This document shows positions 53,020-62,036 of a DNA stretch of 64,000 nt, piece by piece. Position numbers and translations under genes: made by a program. The notes below the pieces were generated by a model, which did no database searches, was not told the origin of the DNA, and saw only the letters and a list, made by a program, of their open reading frames with translations. The stretch is from SKVR01 sp046291875. Lineage in GTDB: Bacteria; Bacteroidota; Bacteroidia; Bacteroidales; UBA7960. Numbering within the stretch: position 1 is the first letter of the stretch; the number at the start of each line of letters is the position of its first letter. The DNA lies in NCBI GenBank assembly GCA_046291875.1, contig JBKBSF010000008.1, positions 62,001 through 126,000 of the forward strand, in the 5' to 3' direction.

Positions 53020-53940
53020 TCAGAAGGTTTCGGTTTCCAGAAATTCATTCCACTTGAAAATGGTGGAGTATCCTTTCTGGTAAAAATAATCTTTTACCCA
53101 GGCTTCGGGTTGCTGACTCAGGGCAAGGAAGAAGTCGCCTCCCCAGGCACCGAGAGATTTTATCTTTCCGGGGAAATCGGCAAACTGGTTTCCGATGGGT
53201 TCTTTGCGGATGCGGTCGGCAATGAGCAATTCATGTTCGTAAACCAGTTTAAATACTTCGGGCAGCGTAGAAGCAGCCAGAAATCGGTAAATGAAATGAT
53301 TGACCTGCATCCAGGAAACACTGTGCTGGTTTTCGTCAATGGGATCCAATGTATTAAGGTGCTGTGCAGTGGGTTCTTTCTTTCCACTGTACACAAACCA
53401 CGTATTATCAGGAAAAAGATAATTGAACGGGATATCCCAAACGGGTGGAGTAGGAAGTTTTTTCCGGTACAGAAACCATCGTGATGCAGTGGTGCTGGCA
53501 ATATCGGCACCTGAGCCACCCATAAGCTTCTGGTTGACCATAAATGCATTTACATGCGCCCATCTGCTGATCGAGGAGATGGTTGCCGAGCTGCTTCCAA
53601 GGCCCCATTGCGGAGGGAAATGGTTTTCGAAGATAAAACTATGCCCGCCGTTGCGCACAAATCCGGGGTTTTGAAGCCTGATGATCCTTACCAGATCACT
53701 CACCCATTGGCTATTACCTTTATTAACCCTGAGCGGTTGCAGGCTGGCTGCATCGATTTGCAAATCGGCCAATACTTCATTGCCGTAGGTCCACTTCCAG
53801 CCAATTACCCCCTCATCAAAATCTTCCACCCTAAGTTTTTGTCCTGTTTTCAGGGGCAAACAGATGGCATCGGCTCCGTGCATCACAGCATACTCGCCCA
53901 TGAGGATAATCTTGGCATTGGAAAAGATTTCGTTGTTCAT
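53020..53940 (-). CDS. GYDIA-family GHMP kinase, candidate phosphomevalonate kinase
   Basis: The 306-residue GHMP-fold protein has an N-terminal NAKIILMGEYAVMHG, motif 2 PPQWGLGSSSATI (about residues 110-122), and a GSGADIAS segment in the place of the GYDIA motif that gives the family its name (Tyr replaced by Ala). Motif 3 is SLGAWGGDFF. No family member has a proven function to my knowledge. Here it lies four bases after HMG-CoA reductase and before mevalonate decarboxylase, in a pathway that otherwise lacks phosphomevalonate kinase. It is therefore the likely supplier of that step. Confidence 0.85.
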   Translation of the reverse strand: MNNEIFSNAKIILMGEYAVMHGADAICLPLKTGQKLRVEDFDEGVIGWKWTYGNEVLADLQIDAASLQPLRVNKGNSQWVSDLVRIIRLQNPGFVRNGGHSFIFENHFPPQWGLGSSSATISSISRWAHVNAFMVNQKLMGGSGADIASTTASRWFLYRKKLPTPPVWDIPFNYLFPDNTWFVYSGKKEPTAQHLNTLDPIDENQHSVSWMQVNHFIYRFLAASTLPEVFKLVYEHELLIADRIRKEPIGNQFADFPGKIKSLGAWGGDFFLALSQQPEAWVKDYFYQKGYSTIFKWNEFLETETF

Positions 53941-53944
53941 GGCA

Positions 53945-55249
53945 TCAACCCTTTAAAGTGGCAACATAATCTCTTACGGCAGCAACGCTTACCGTGCGAT
54001 CCGAAAAATACTCAACAACCCTGGGCTGCATCTGCGGGCTAACCTGCAGAGCATTGAGTATGTTTTGCAGGTGCATTTTCATATGCCCTTGCTGAATACC
54101 AGTGGTTACCAGTGATGCCATGGCTGCAAAATTATTTGCCATTCCAACAGCCGCCGCAACTTTCATCAAGGTTTGTGCCGATGGATTGCCCAATATCTGC
54201 AGTGAGCGGGCAGCCAGGGGATGCAGATTGGTGAGCCCTCCTACTGTGCCCAGTGCCAGGGGAATGTCCAGCTGCATATGAAATATTCCATCATTTATTT
54301 CCACGGTACTGAGCGACCGGTACTTTCCATCGCGTGCAGCCCAGGCATGCCCGGCTGCCTCTACAGCACGAAAATCATTACCTGTGGCCAGCACCACTGC
54401 ATCTACTCCATTGTAGATCCCTTTGTTGTGGGTTACAGCCCTGCCTGTATCATGCCATGCTATATCAGCGGCCCATTTCATACGTCGTGCAAAATCGCTG
54501 GCCGACATCTCCTTGTGCCACTGCAGGGTACCAACCGGGGCTTCCAGTTGCATGGTTATGCGGCTTTGCGGGGTATAGTTGGAAAGGATGGCCATGATAA
54601 TTTCCACATTCCCTTCCACCCCGGCATGTTGTATAATACCGGGTAATATCCTGCCAAATTCTTCCAGAATGGAGTTGATGAAATTGGCCCCCATACTGTC
54701 GCGGGTTTCGGCTTCCAGCTCCAGCTGGCAATACTCTGAAGGAAGGCCGGCAATACTGATGAGTTGCAGGGATGTGATTCCTCCTCCCCTGGCCTCCATG
54801 TTAGAGGTAAGTGAACTGACACCTTGCCTGAGTTTTTGCGATATCTCGTCCCAGGCTTTAAGAAGGAGCTGCCTGTTGCCATCAAAGGTAAAATGCAACT
54901 GCCCCTTTTTAAGGGTAGCCACCGAAAGAGTTTTGAATCCACCCCGTTTGGCCCAGAATGCCGCTGCCTTGGAAGCTGCTGCCACCACAGAGCTTTCTTC
55001 AATTACCACTGGCACATGAAATACCTGATCGTCAATGAGTACATTGGGCACCATACCCCACGGAAGGTGGTAATTGGAAAGGGTGTTTTCGGAGAAACTG
55101 TCGAATCGCTCCTGCAGGGTGCCATCGGTCAGGCGAAACTGATCCAGAAAGGGCTGCAGGTCAGCATCATTGAGCCATGCAGCCAGCCACTGTATTTTTT
55201 CTTCTCGGGTAAGTTTGGAAAATCCGCTGATCAAAGATTTTTCTGCCAT
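53945..55249 (-). CDS. mvaA: Hydroxymethylglutaryl-CoA reductase (class II type)
   Basis: HMG-CoA reductase makes mevalonate from HMG-CoA with two NAD(P)H. The start is ATG 55249 (MAEKSLISGFSKL) and the protein has 434 residues, the normal size of class II enzymes. Key sites are present: the catalytic Glu in VVIEESSVVAAAS (about residue 84), RDSMGANFINSI, the lysine in HNKGIYNGVDAVV, the Asp in ATGNDFRAVEA, ALGTVGGLTNLHPLA and the His in QQGHMKMHLQNI. Some class II enzymes run in the degrading direction, but the downstream kinase and decarboxylase genes point to synthesis. Four bases separate it from the GHMP kinase. Confidence 0.96.
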   Translation of the reverse strand: MAEKSLISGFSKLTREEKIQWLAAWLNDADLQPFLDQFRLTDGTLQERFDSFSENTLSNYHLPWGMVPNVLIDDQVFHVPVVIEESSVVAAASKAAAFWAKRGGFKTLSVATLKKGQLHFTFDGNRQLLLKAWDEISQKLRQGVSSLTSNMEARGGGITSLQLISIAGLPSEYCQLELEAETRDSMGANFINSILEEFGRILPGIIQHAGVEGNVEIIMAILSNYTPQSRITMQLEAPVGTLQWHKEMSASDFARRMKWAADIAWHDTGRAVTHNKGIYNGVDAVVLATGNDFRAVEAAGHAWAARDGKYRSLSTVEINDGIFHMQLDIPLALGTVGGLTNLHPLAARSLQILGNPSAQTLMKVAAAVGMANNFAAMASLVTTGIQQGHMKMHLQNILNALQVSPQMQPRVVEYFSDRTVSVAAVRDYVATLKG

Positions 55250-55343
55250 CGTCAATACTGTCTTTTTGTACCTTGGAATTCGGGAAGTTTTACCAGTGAC
55301 GGAAACCCTTATCACCGGATGATGGATTAGGGATTATGCGCTG

Positions 55344-56351
55344 TTATTTTCGGTCTGTTTCGTTGACCCTGAGATAAGCATGGGCCATTTTCAATCCGTC
55401 AATATGATTGCTGGCCCAGTCGCGCAGGGTTGAGTAGCTGTCGCGGGCATGTTTCAGAAACCCGGAGGCCATGCCGTACACTGCAGGCAACGGACTGGTC
55501 TTCAAGAAATAATATCCATCCAGGTAATTGCGGATACCCCCACTGATGATAATCATGGGCGATTTACACTCCACCCCTTCGCCCAACAGCGCCTTTACAT
55601 CGTGCAGCATATCCTCTGCGGTTTGCCCCACATACACCATGGGTTCGAAAAGTTCGTGTTCTATGGTGGGTCGTCGCATCATCTCCACCCTGGCGAAGTT
55701 GGTTCCGCCAAAGGCAGCAAATTCGATTCCTGCCAGTGGCAAAGCCATAAGCTGCCGGAGACTTTCGCGCCCCATGCCCTGCCCTACCTCCTTAACGAGA
55801 ACAGGCATTGACAGTTGATTTACCACCTCTTTGATAATGGCCAGTGGAGAATTTTTCAGGCGGTCGCCCTCGGGCTGAAACCATTCCTGCAAGGGGTTTA
55901 CATGTATTACCAGACCATCGCACCTCAGAAGGTTTACCATATCAGTAACCTCATTGAGGGTAGCTTTTTCCACCATCTGCTCCAGCTGGGCAATGCCCAG
56001 ATTGGCCCAGAAAGGCTGTTCCTCACCAATGTGCTTACGCATATCGAAGTCGGGCAGGTGCTTTTCAGACTCCAGCAGAATACGGCAGGAGCCCAGCCCC
56101 ATTCCCAGTCCAAATTCGTTGGCTGCCATGGCCAGGTTGGTATTGATGTGTCTGGCTATTCCACTTCCACCGGTCATACTGGATATCCAAAGAGGAACCC
56201 GCATAATCTTTCCGGCCAGATCTACCTGGGGCAGATCAGGAGCAATATGCCCCGACAACAGGGGCTCATACACAAAGCGTGTATCCTTTTCAATGGTACC
56301 TGTACGGTTGGTAAGGGCAAGGTTGATATGATCTTTTTTCCTGTCTTCCAT
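55344..56351 (-). CDS. fni: Type 2 isopentenyl-diphosphate delta-isomerase
   Basis: Idi-2 is an FMN- and NADPH-dependent enzyme that interconverts IPP and DMAPP. The 335-residue protein has RKKDHINLAL at the N-terminus, WISSMTGGSG (about residues 58-67), IHVNPLQEWFQPEGD, the FMN-phosphate region VLVKEVGQGMG and IIISGGIRNYLDG near residue 275. It completes isoprenoid precursor supply together with the mevalonate genes. It lies 94 bases upstream of HMG-CoA reductase and 30 bases after the acyl-CoA dehydrogenase, joining the two halves of the cluster. Confidence 0.96.
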   Translation of the reverse strand: MEDRKKDHINLALTNRTGTIEKDTRFVYEPLLSGHIAPDLPQVDLAGKIMRVPLWISSMTGGSGIARHINTNLAMAANEFGLGMGLGSCRILLESEKHLPDFDMRKHIGEEQPFWANLGIAQLEQMVEKATLNEVTDMVNLLRCDGLVIHVNPLQEWFQPEGDRLKNSPLAIIKEVVNQLSMPVLVKEVGQGMGRESLRQLMALPLAGIEFAAFGGTNFARVEMMRRPTIEHELFEPMVYVGQTAEDMLHDVKALLGEGVECKSPMIIISGGIRNYLDGYYFLKTSPLPAVYGMASGFLKHARDSYSTLRDWASNHIDGLKMAHAYLRVNETDRK

Positions 56352-56381
56352 GGTATGTGCTTTTTTTTTGGAGAAAGTAGG

Positions 56382-57536
56382 TTATTGCTGATCAATATGA
56401 CGTGAAATCACCAGCCTGAGTATCTCACTGGTACCTTCGCCAATTTGCAGGATTCGCTGGTCGCGGTAGAATCTTTCGATATCATTGTCGCGCACCAGGC
56501 CGTAAGCCCCAAAGATCTGTACCGCCTCATCGGCCACTTCGCGGGCAATTTCGGAGGTATAGAGTTTGGCCATGGCGGCTTCCTTACCAAATGGAAGTCC
56601 GTTGTCCTTGAGCCAAACGGCGTTGTAAAGGGTATTGGCAGCCAGTTCGATTTTGAGTGCCATATCGGCCAGTTTGAAAGCCACAGCCTGAAACTCTTTA
56701 ATGGGGCTTCCGAATTGTTGCCTTTTGCTGGCATGAGCCTGTGCCATTTCGAAGGCCCCGCGGGCCAGCCCCAACCCCATTGCAGCAATGGTAAGGCGCC
56801 CACTATCGAGGGTCTGCAGCATCTGCCGGCCACCCTTACCTTCTTCTCCCAGCAGATGATCTTCCGGTACTCTCACATCATCGAAATACATCTTTCCGGT
56901 ATCGGCAGCACGCCACATCATTTTGTTGGTAATCCGCTCGCGGGTATAGCCTTTGGTAGTACTTTCCAGCATAATGGTTGAGAGTAGTTTTTTTCCATTG
57001 TCCTCACCCGTAATGGCCAGTACTGTAGCACCCAGCGACATGGGCGATGCGGCATTGGAGATAAAAATCTTCTTCCCGTTGATCACCCATTGACCGTTTT
57101 CGCGGTGAGCACGGGTTTCGGCACCCATGGCATCGCTGCCCGCATTGGGTTCGGTGAGTGCAAATGCCCAGGTATGCTCACCTGAAGTAAGCTGGGGGAT
57201 AAACTTTTTCTTTTGCTCTTCCGTTCCAAACATATAGATCGGACCTATGCCCAGCGAGTTGTGTGCTGCCAGGGTAGCAGCCTGGCTTCCATCCACCCTT
57301 GCAATCTCTTCTACAGCCAGCACCAGTGATCGATAGTCCAGGCCATGTCCGCCATATTCTTTGGGAATGTTAACCCCAAACAATCCGGCCTGCCCCATGG
57401 CGCGGGTCAGTTCCTGCGAAAATTGTTCTGTAGCATCAAGTTCAGCGGCCACAGGGCGCACCTTCTCTTCAGCAAACTGCCTTACCTTAAGGCGAAACTC
57501 CTCGTGGGAGGGAGAGAAAAACGGACTTTTGTTCAT
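56382..57536 (-). CDS. Acyl-CoA dehydrogenase (branched/short-chain type)
   Basis: The 384-residue flavoenzyme oxidises an acyl-CoA to the 2,3-enoyl-CoA with FAD, passing electrons to electron-transfer flavoprotein. Motifs are FALTEPNAGSDAMG (about residues 126-139), GKKIFISNA, KRQQFGSPIKEFQAV and the C-terminal QIGEGTSEILRLVISR. The Glu in GEGTSE is the catalytic base used by short-chain and medium-chain enzymes. Isovaleryl-CoA dehydrogenases lack it and instead use a Glu in a LDxERL segment; here that segment reads LDSGRL. Position in the leucine cluster suggests isovaleryl-CoA as substrate, but the residue pattern does not support the classical enzyme. Confidence 0.93.
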   Translation of the reverse strand: MNKSPFFSPSHEEFRLKVRQFAEEKVRPVAAELDATEQFSQELTRAMGQAGLFGVNIPKEYGGHGLDYRSLVLAVEEIARVDGSQAATLAAHNSLGIGPIYMFGTEEQKKKFIPQLTSGEHTWAFALTEPNAGSDAMGAETRAHRENGQWVINGKKIFISNAASPMSLGATVLAITGEDNGKKLLSTIMLESTTKGYTRERITNKMMWRAADTGKMYFDDVRVPEDHLLGEEGKGGRQMLQTLDSGRLTIAAMGLGLARGAFEMAQAHASKRQQFGSPIKEFQAVAFKLADMALKIELAANTLYNAVWLKDNGLPFGKEAAMAKLYTSEIAREVADEAVQIFGAYGLVRDNDIERFYRDQRILQIGEGTSEILRLVISRHIDQQ

Positions 57537-57572
57537 ACGATAAACTTGTTAAATGATCATGAGAGAACCGGG

Positions 57573-59516
57573 TCAGGCATCAAAACTGATGAGGATTTGC
57601 CCATCACTGACCTGGTCTCCTTCCTTTACGTTTATTTTTGAGATGATAGTGTCTTCGGGAGCAACGATAGCATTCTCCATTTTCATGGATTCGAGCACCA
57701 TAAGGGGATCTCCTGATTTAACCTTTTGCCGGGGTGCTACATGTACCTTAAGAACACGACCAAAGAGCGAAGCTTTCAGCTCTGAAGTACGTCTTTTGTT
57801 GCCAAGGGCATCGGTGCGGGGCAAAGGAACAGCATCAGGAAGAACCACATGATAATGCACACCCCCAACCAGGAACATGGCATTGCGTTGCGAGTAATTG
57901 AAAACAAGCGTTTGCTCGCTTTTGTTGTAAAGAAAACGAATTTTATTTCCCGAAATAAAAATATTTTCAATCTTGTGCTGGTGGTCCCCCATACTCAGCT
58001 CAATGCCATTATTCCCATAAGGATGGTGAAATACAGTAAGTTCCTGCATATTCACATGCACCACATCATGGGCTGCCATTCGCCAGGGCATTTGCTTACC
58101 GTTGTTGTAATACCTTTCCAGCCAAAGAAATAATCCTCCAACCAGCGGAAAGAGCGATTTACTTACCGGTGCCATCGACCACCGGTCGAGGTTTTGAGCA
58201 ATGCTTTGAGTACTCAGGTTATTGTTACGAAAGTCCTTGTCGTACAAAATATTTCGCAGCAGATCGAGGTTGGTTTTGATACCATGCACAAGAACCTGGT
58301 CGAGGGTTTGCTGCATACGCAATGTGGCTTGCCTGCGGTCTTTGCCGTGGGCAATGATTTTGGAGATCATGGCATCGAAGGATGCGTGCACCCTGCCTGA
58401 TCCGTTGAGGGCACTGTCTGACCTTACACCGGCAAATTCAGGGATCTGCAAGGCATGAATAAAACCTGCCGAGGGCCTGAACTGCTGCGCCGGATCTTCG
58501 GCATAGAGGCGAACCTCTATGGCATGCCCCTGGGGTTTGATATCCGTTTGGGCAATGTCAAGAGTTTTACCCATGGCAATTTTCAGCTGTTCATTTACGA
58601 TGTCTACTCCGGTGATAAGCTCAGTTACCGGATGCTCAACCTGGATACGGGTATTCATCTCCAGGAAATAGAACTGGCCCTCTTCATCCAGGATGAATTC
58701 GATGGTACCAGCACTGCGGTATCCCACTTCGCGGGCCAGGCGCACAGCAGCGTCATGAATTTCGCGACGGTTGGCTGCCTTGAGACTGGCAGAAGGGGCT
58801 TCTTCTACCACTTTCTGGTGGTTGCGTTGAAGGGTGCATTCTCTTTCCAGCAGATGTATTACATTTCCATGATGATCGGCAAGTATCTGCACTTCGATAT
58901 GGCGCGGACTGGTGATATACTTTTCGAGGTACACCTTATCATCGGCAAAATACCTTTGCGCCTGCTGAGCCGCAGACTTTACTGCCTCTTCCAGCTCTGC
59001 GGGGGTTTCTACTCTTATCATCCCTTTTCCACCCCCACCGGCGGCGGCTTTAACCAGCAGCGGAAACCCCAGCTCATGTCCGGTGGTAATGAGCTGTTTT
59101 ACAGAACCTTCCTTGCGTGGCAACAGCGGTATATCGGCCCTGAGGGCATACTGGGCTGCCATAATCTTACTCCCCATCTTCTCTATCACATGGCTTTGGG
59201 GACCAATGAAAACAATACCTGCCTGCTCGCAAGCCTTAGCAAAAGATGCATTCTCTGAAAGAAACCCATAACCCGGGTGTATGGCATCTGCCCCATGTTG
59301 TTGTGCAAGTGAGATGATCAGAGGGATGTTGAGCCATGTTTCTTCGAGGGTACCATTGCCCAGCGAATACGCTTCATCGGCCATCTGAACATGCCAGTCG
59401 CGCGATTCGGTCTCCGTGTAAAGTGCCATGGAGCGGATATCCATTTTACGCAAGCTGCGCATAATGCGAAGGGCGATCTCGCCACGGTTGGCTATAAGGA
59501 CTTTATTGATCTTCAT
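57573..59516 (-). CDS. mccA: 3-methylcrotonyl-CoA carboxylase alpha subunit (biotin carboxylase plus biotin carrier)
   Basis: The 647-residue protein starts at ATG 59516 (MKINKVLIANRGEIALRI); the open frame goes 105 bases further. A biotin-carboxylase domain (about 1-450) has IHPGYGFLSENASF, KAAAGGGGKGMIRVE, RECTLQRNHQKVVEE and FLEMNTRIQVEHPVTE. A linker and a biotinyl domain follow (about 575-647) with the biotin lysine in VLESMKMENAIVAPE. The two-subunit layout fits MCC, which carboxylates 3-methylcrotonyl-CoA. The hydratase gene lies four bases upstream. Confidence 0.94.
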   Translation of the reverse strand: MKINKVLIANRGEIALRIMRSLRKMDIRSMALYTETESRDWHVQMADEAYSLGNGTLEETWLNIPLIISLAQQHGADAIHPGYGFLSENASFAKACEQAGIVFIGPQSHVIEKMGSKIMAAQYALRADIPLLPRKEGSVKQLITTGHELGFPLLVKAAAGGGGKGMIRVETPAELEEAVKSAAQQAQRYFADDKVYLEKYITSPRHIEVQILADHHGNVIHLLERECTLQRNHQKVVEEAPSASLKAANRREIHDAAVRLAREVGYRSAGTIEFILDEEGQFYFLEMNTRIQVEHPVTELITGVDIVNEQLKIAMGKTLDIAQTDIKPQGHAIEVRLYAEDPAQQFRPSAGFIHALQIPEFAGVRSDSALNGSGRVHASFDAMISKIIAHGKDRRQATLRMQQTLDQVLVHGIKTNLDLLRNILYDKDFRNNNLSTQSIAQNLDRWSMAPVSKSLFPLVGGLFLWLERYYNNGKQMPWRMAAHDVVHVNMQELTVFHHPYGNNGIELSMGDHQHKIENIFISGNKIRFLYNKSEQTLVFNYSQRNAMFLVGGVHYHVVLPDAVPLPRTDALGNKRRTSELKASLFGRVLKVHVAPRQKVKSGDPLMVLESMKMENAIVAPEDTIISKINVKEGDQVSDGQILISFDA

Positions 59517-59520
59517 GATA

Positions 59521-60291
59521 CTAGCGTTTGTTGAAAAATTCTGCAATACGTGCTGAGGCAGCCTCAGATTTACGCACCTGCGCCAGCAACCGGGTGGTAT
59601 ACACATCAAGTGGCTGAGCAATACGGTTTAAAACAAGATCGTTGGTCAATTGTTTGCAGCGGGCTATGGCACCTGGCTCGTTGCGGCGCAGTGCTGCGGT
59701 ATACTCTTCTATTAGCTGTGCCTGCAGGGCATGCTCAGCCACTACATCTACCAGACTCTCATGATGAGCCTCCTCGGAAGAGAAAGGCAGAGCCGTGAGC
59801 ATGGCATTGCGAATAAACCGGCTTGAAGTTCTTTGCAACACAAACGGGGCTATGGTGGCAGGAATCAAACCCAGGCTCACCTCAGAAAAGCGAAAACGGG
59901 CCGAGGGCTCTGCAATAACAAGATCGGAGGCCGCCATTAAACCTATGGCCCCACCCACCACATTGCCATGCACCTGGGCAATGGTAAATACAGGCAGGTC
60001 GAACCAATGGGCAAATACTTTCTGCAACTTCATATTCTGTTGCTGGAGCTGATCTTCTGTCATTTGCTGGGTGGTTCGCATCCACTCCAGGTCAGCACCG
60101 GCACTGAAATCGTTGCCGTGCGCGTTGATTATGGCTGCCACTACTCTGCCCATACCCGCTACCTGCTCAATGGCATGAAGCAACTCATCCATGGTTTGCT
60201 CTCCTATGGCATTGCGCTTGTGGGGCCGGTTGAGGGTAATGCAGAAAACCTCATTTTCGAAATTTACTTCAATGTGCTGGTAGTTGTGCAT
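59521..60291 (-). CDS. liuC: Methylglutaconyl-CoA hydratase-like enoyl-CoA hydratase
   Basis: The 256-residue crotonase-fold protein has an oxyanion hole in GNDFSAGADLEWM (about residues 59-71) and in AQVHGNVVGGAIGLMAASD (about 104-122), then FRFSEVSLGLIPATIAPFV with the catalytic-type Glu. The FSAGADLEWM and LGLIPATIAPFV segments are typical of LiuC/AUH, which hydrates 3-methylglutaconyl-CoA to HMG-CoA. It lies between the two MCC subunit genes. A more general enoyl-CoA hydratase activity cannot be ruled out. Confidence 0.88.
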   Translation of the reverse strand: MHNYQHIEVNFENEVFCITLNRPHKRNAIGEQTMDELLHAIEQVAGMGRVVAAIINAHGNDFSAGADLEWMRTTQQMTEDQLQQQNMKLQKVFAHWFDLPVFTIAQVHGNVVGGAIGLMAASDLVIAEPSARFRFSEVSLGLIPATIAPFVLQRTSSRFIRNAMLTALPFSSEEAHHESLVDVVAEHALQAQLIEEYTAALRRNEPGAIARCKQLTNDLVLNRIAQPLDVYTTRLLAQVRKSEAASARIAEFFNKR

Positions 60292-60351
60292 GATATGGTG
60301 CTTTTTGTTTTCGGTCTTGTTGATAGGTCCGGGATAAATGCTCTGGTCTGA

Positions 60352-61950
60352 CTACATACGGTATACTCCGGGCCGATGCCTGGGCCAGGTCCGGTTTGCA
60401 ACGATTTCGAGCGACAGACTGATTACCTTGCGGGTACTGGCCGGATCGATAATACCATCATCCCAGATACGGCTTGTGGCATACAATGCTGAGCTTTCGT
60501 GATCGTAGCGGGCTTTTATTTCCTTATAGAGCTCCTCTTCCGATTTGTAATGGGGATCGCTGGGGTCGGAATGCCGGTTTTTCTTAAGTTGCATCAGCAC
60601 ACTGGCAGCCTGTTCGCCTCCCATTACCCCAATACGGGAGTTGGGCCAGGTAAACAGAAAACGCGGATCGAAAGCTCTTCCTGCCATGGCATAGTTGCCG
60701 GCTCCGTAGGACCCCCCGGTTATAATACTGATGATGGGCACAGTACTGGTAGAAACGGCATGGATCCACTTGGCTCCATCGCGTGCAATACCCTCATGCT
60801 CATACTTTTTGCCCACCACAAACCCGGTAATGTTTTGCAGGAATATCATGGGGATATTGCGGTAATTGCACAACTGGACAAAATGGGCTGCCTTGCGTGC
60901 AGTTTCGCCAAACACCAGGCCATTGTTGGCAATAATTCCTACCTGCACCCCTTCAATCCGTGCAAAGCCGGTAATGATGGTGGGGGCATATTCTGGCTTG
61001 AAGGGATGAAACTCACCTCCATCCACAATGCACTCGATGACCGACTGGTGGTCGATGAGCCGGGTAGTATCGGTGAGAGCGTAATTATGAAGCTCTTCGG
61101 GTGGATAGATGGCCTGCCTGGCCTGTGCTATGTTGAGGGGTTGAGTTTGAGGGGGAGGTAAAGTGGATACAATATCACGACAGATCTTCAGGGCATGAAC
61201 ATCATCTTCAGCCAGGTGATCTACCACACCCGAAATACGGGCATGCACCTCTCCTCCACCCAGCTCTTCGTCATCTACTATTTCGCCCGTGGCAGCTTTC
61301 ACCAGGGGAGGGCCACCCACGAAGATGGTACCCTGGTTGCGCACAATGATACTTTCGTCGGACATGGCTGGGATATATGCACCACCAGCGGTACAGGAGC
61401 CCATCACAACGGCAATCTGTGGAATTTCCATGGCCGACATACGGGCCTGATTGCTGAAGATACGTCCAAAATCTTCCTTGTCGGGAAACACCCTGGATTG
61501 TTCGGGAAGGAAAATCCCCCCACTATCCACCAGGTATATGGCCGGCAGATGATTTTCCATGGCAATTTCCTGTGCGCGGATGTGTTTGCGAATGGTTTCG
61601 CGGATATACGTACCTCCCTTCACGGTGGCGTCATTGGCCACTACTACCACCCATCGGCCATGCACCTTACCCAGTCCGGTTACTACCCCTGCCGACGGAA
61701 ACTGATCATGATACTGACCATTGGCAGCCAGGGCCGATAATTCCAGAAAGGGAGAGTCTTTGTCGAGAAGTGTATTGATGCGTTCGCGGGCAGTGAGTTT
61801 GCCCCTGCTGCGATGCAGGGCAACGGCCTTTTCTGAGCCACCTTCAAGTACCCTGCGGTATTTTTTGTAGAATTCTTCAAGCATAAGCCTGAAGGGTTCG
61901 TTTGCCCCGGTTTCGGAGAGTACAGAACTGCTCTGGTCTGAAGAAAGCAT
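60352..61950 (-). CDS. mccB: 3-methylcrotonyl-CoA carboxylase beta subunit (carboxyltransferase)
   Basis: The 532-residue protein matches MCC beta closely, not the propionyl type at 32-34 kb: YLVDSGGIFLPEQSRVFPDK (about residues 145-164), AVVMGSCTAGGAYIPAMSDE, FVGGPPLVKAATGEIVDDEE (about 216), LQNITGFVVGKKYEHEG, TGGSYGAGNYAMAGRAFDPR and the C-terminal RIWDDGIIDPASTRKV. It moves CO2 from biotin to 3-methylcrotonyl-CoA in leucine breakdown. It is the first gene of the run of nine. A tandem 13-bp repeat with two TACATTTG boxes lies 87 bases upstream of its start. Confidence 0.96.
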   Translation of the reverse strand: MLSSDQSSSVLSETGANEPFRLMLEEFYKKYRRVLEGGSEKAVALHRSRGKLTARERINTLLDKDSPFLELSALAANGQYHDQFPSAGVVTGLGKVHGRWVVVVANDATVKGGTYIRETIRKHIRAQEIAMENHLPAIYLVDSGGIFLPEQSRVFPDKEDFGRIFSNQARMSAMEIPQIAVVMGSCTAGGAYIPAMSDESIIVRNQGTIFVGGPPLVKAATGEIVDDEELGGGEVHARISGVVDHLAEDDVHALKICRDIVSTLPPPQTQPLNIAQARQAIYPPEELHNYALTDTTRLIDHQSVIECIVDGGEFHPFKPEYAPTIITGFARIEGVQVGIIANNGLVFGETARKAAHFVQLCNYRNIPMIFLQNITGFVVGKKYEHEGIARDGAKWIHAVSTSTVPIISIITGGSYGAGNYAMAGRAFDPRFLFTWPNSRIGVMGGEQAASVLMQLKKNRHSDPSDPHYKSEEELYKEIKARYDHESSALYATSRIWDDGIIDPASTRKVISLSLEIVANRTWPRHRPGVYRM

Positions 61951-62036
61951 AGGAATGGTAATGGTTTACAATGTGCTTTTGGTGATTTTAACAGTGGGCA
62001 ATTGATTTTGTTTAATATCGCACACACAATTTTAAA

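Noticed and set aside
58455..59258. 267-codon open frame on the plus strand
   Set aside because: It lies opposite the biotin-carboxylase domain of MCC alpha and has no domain of its own.
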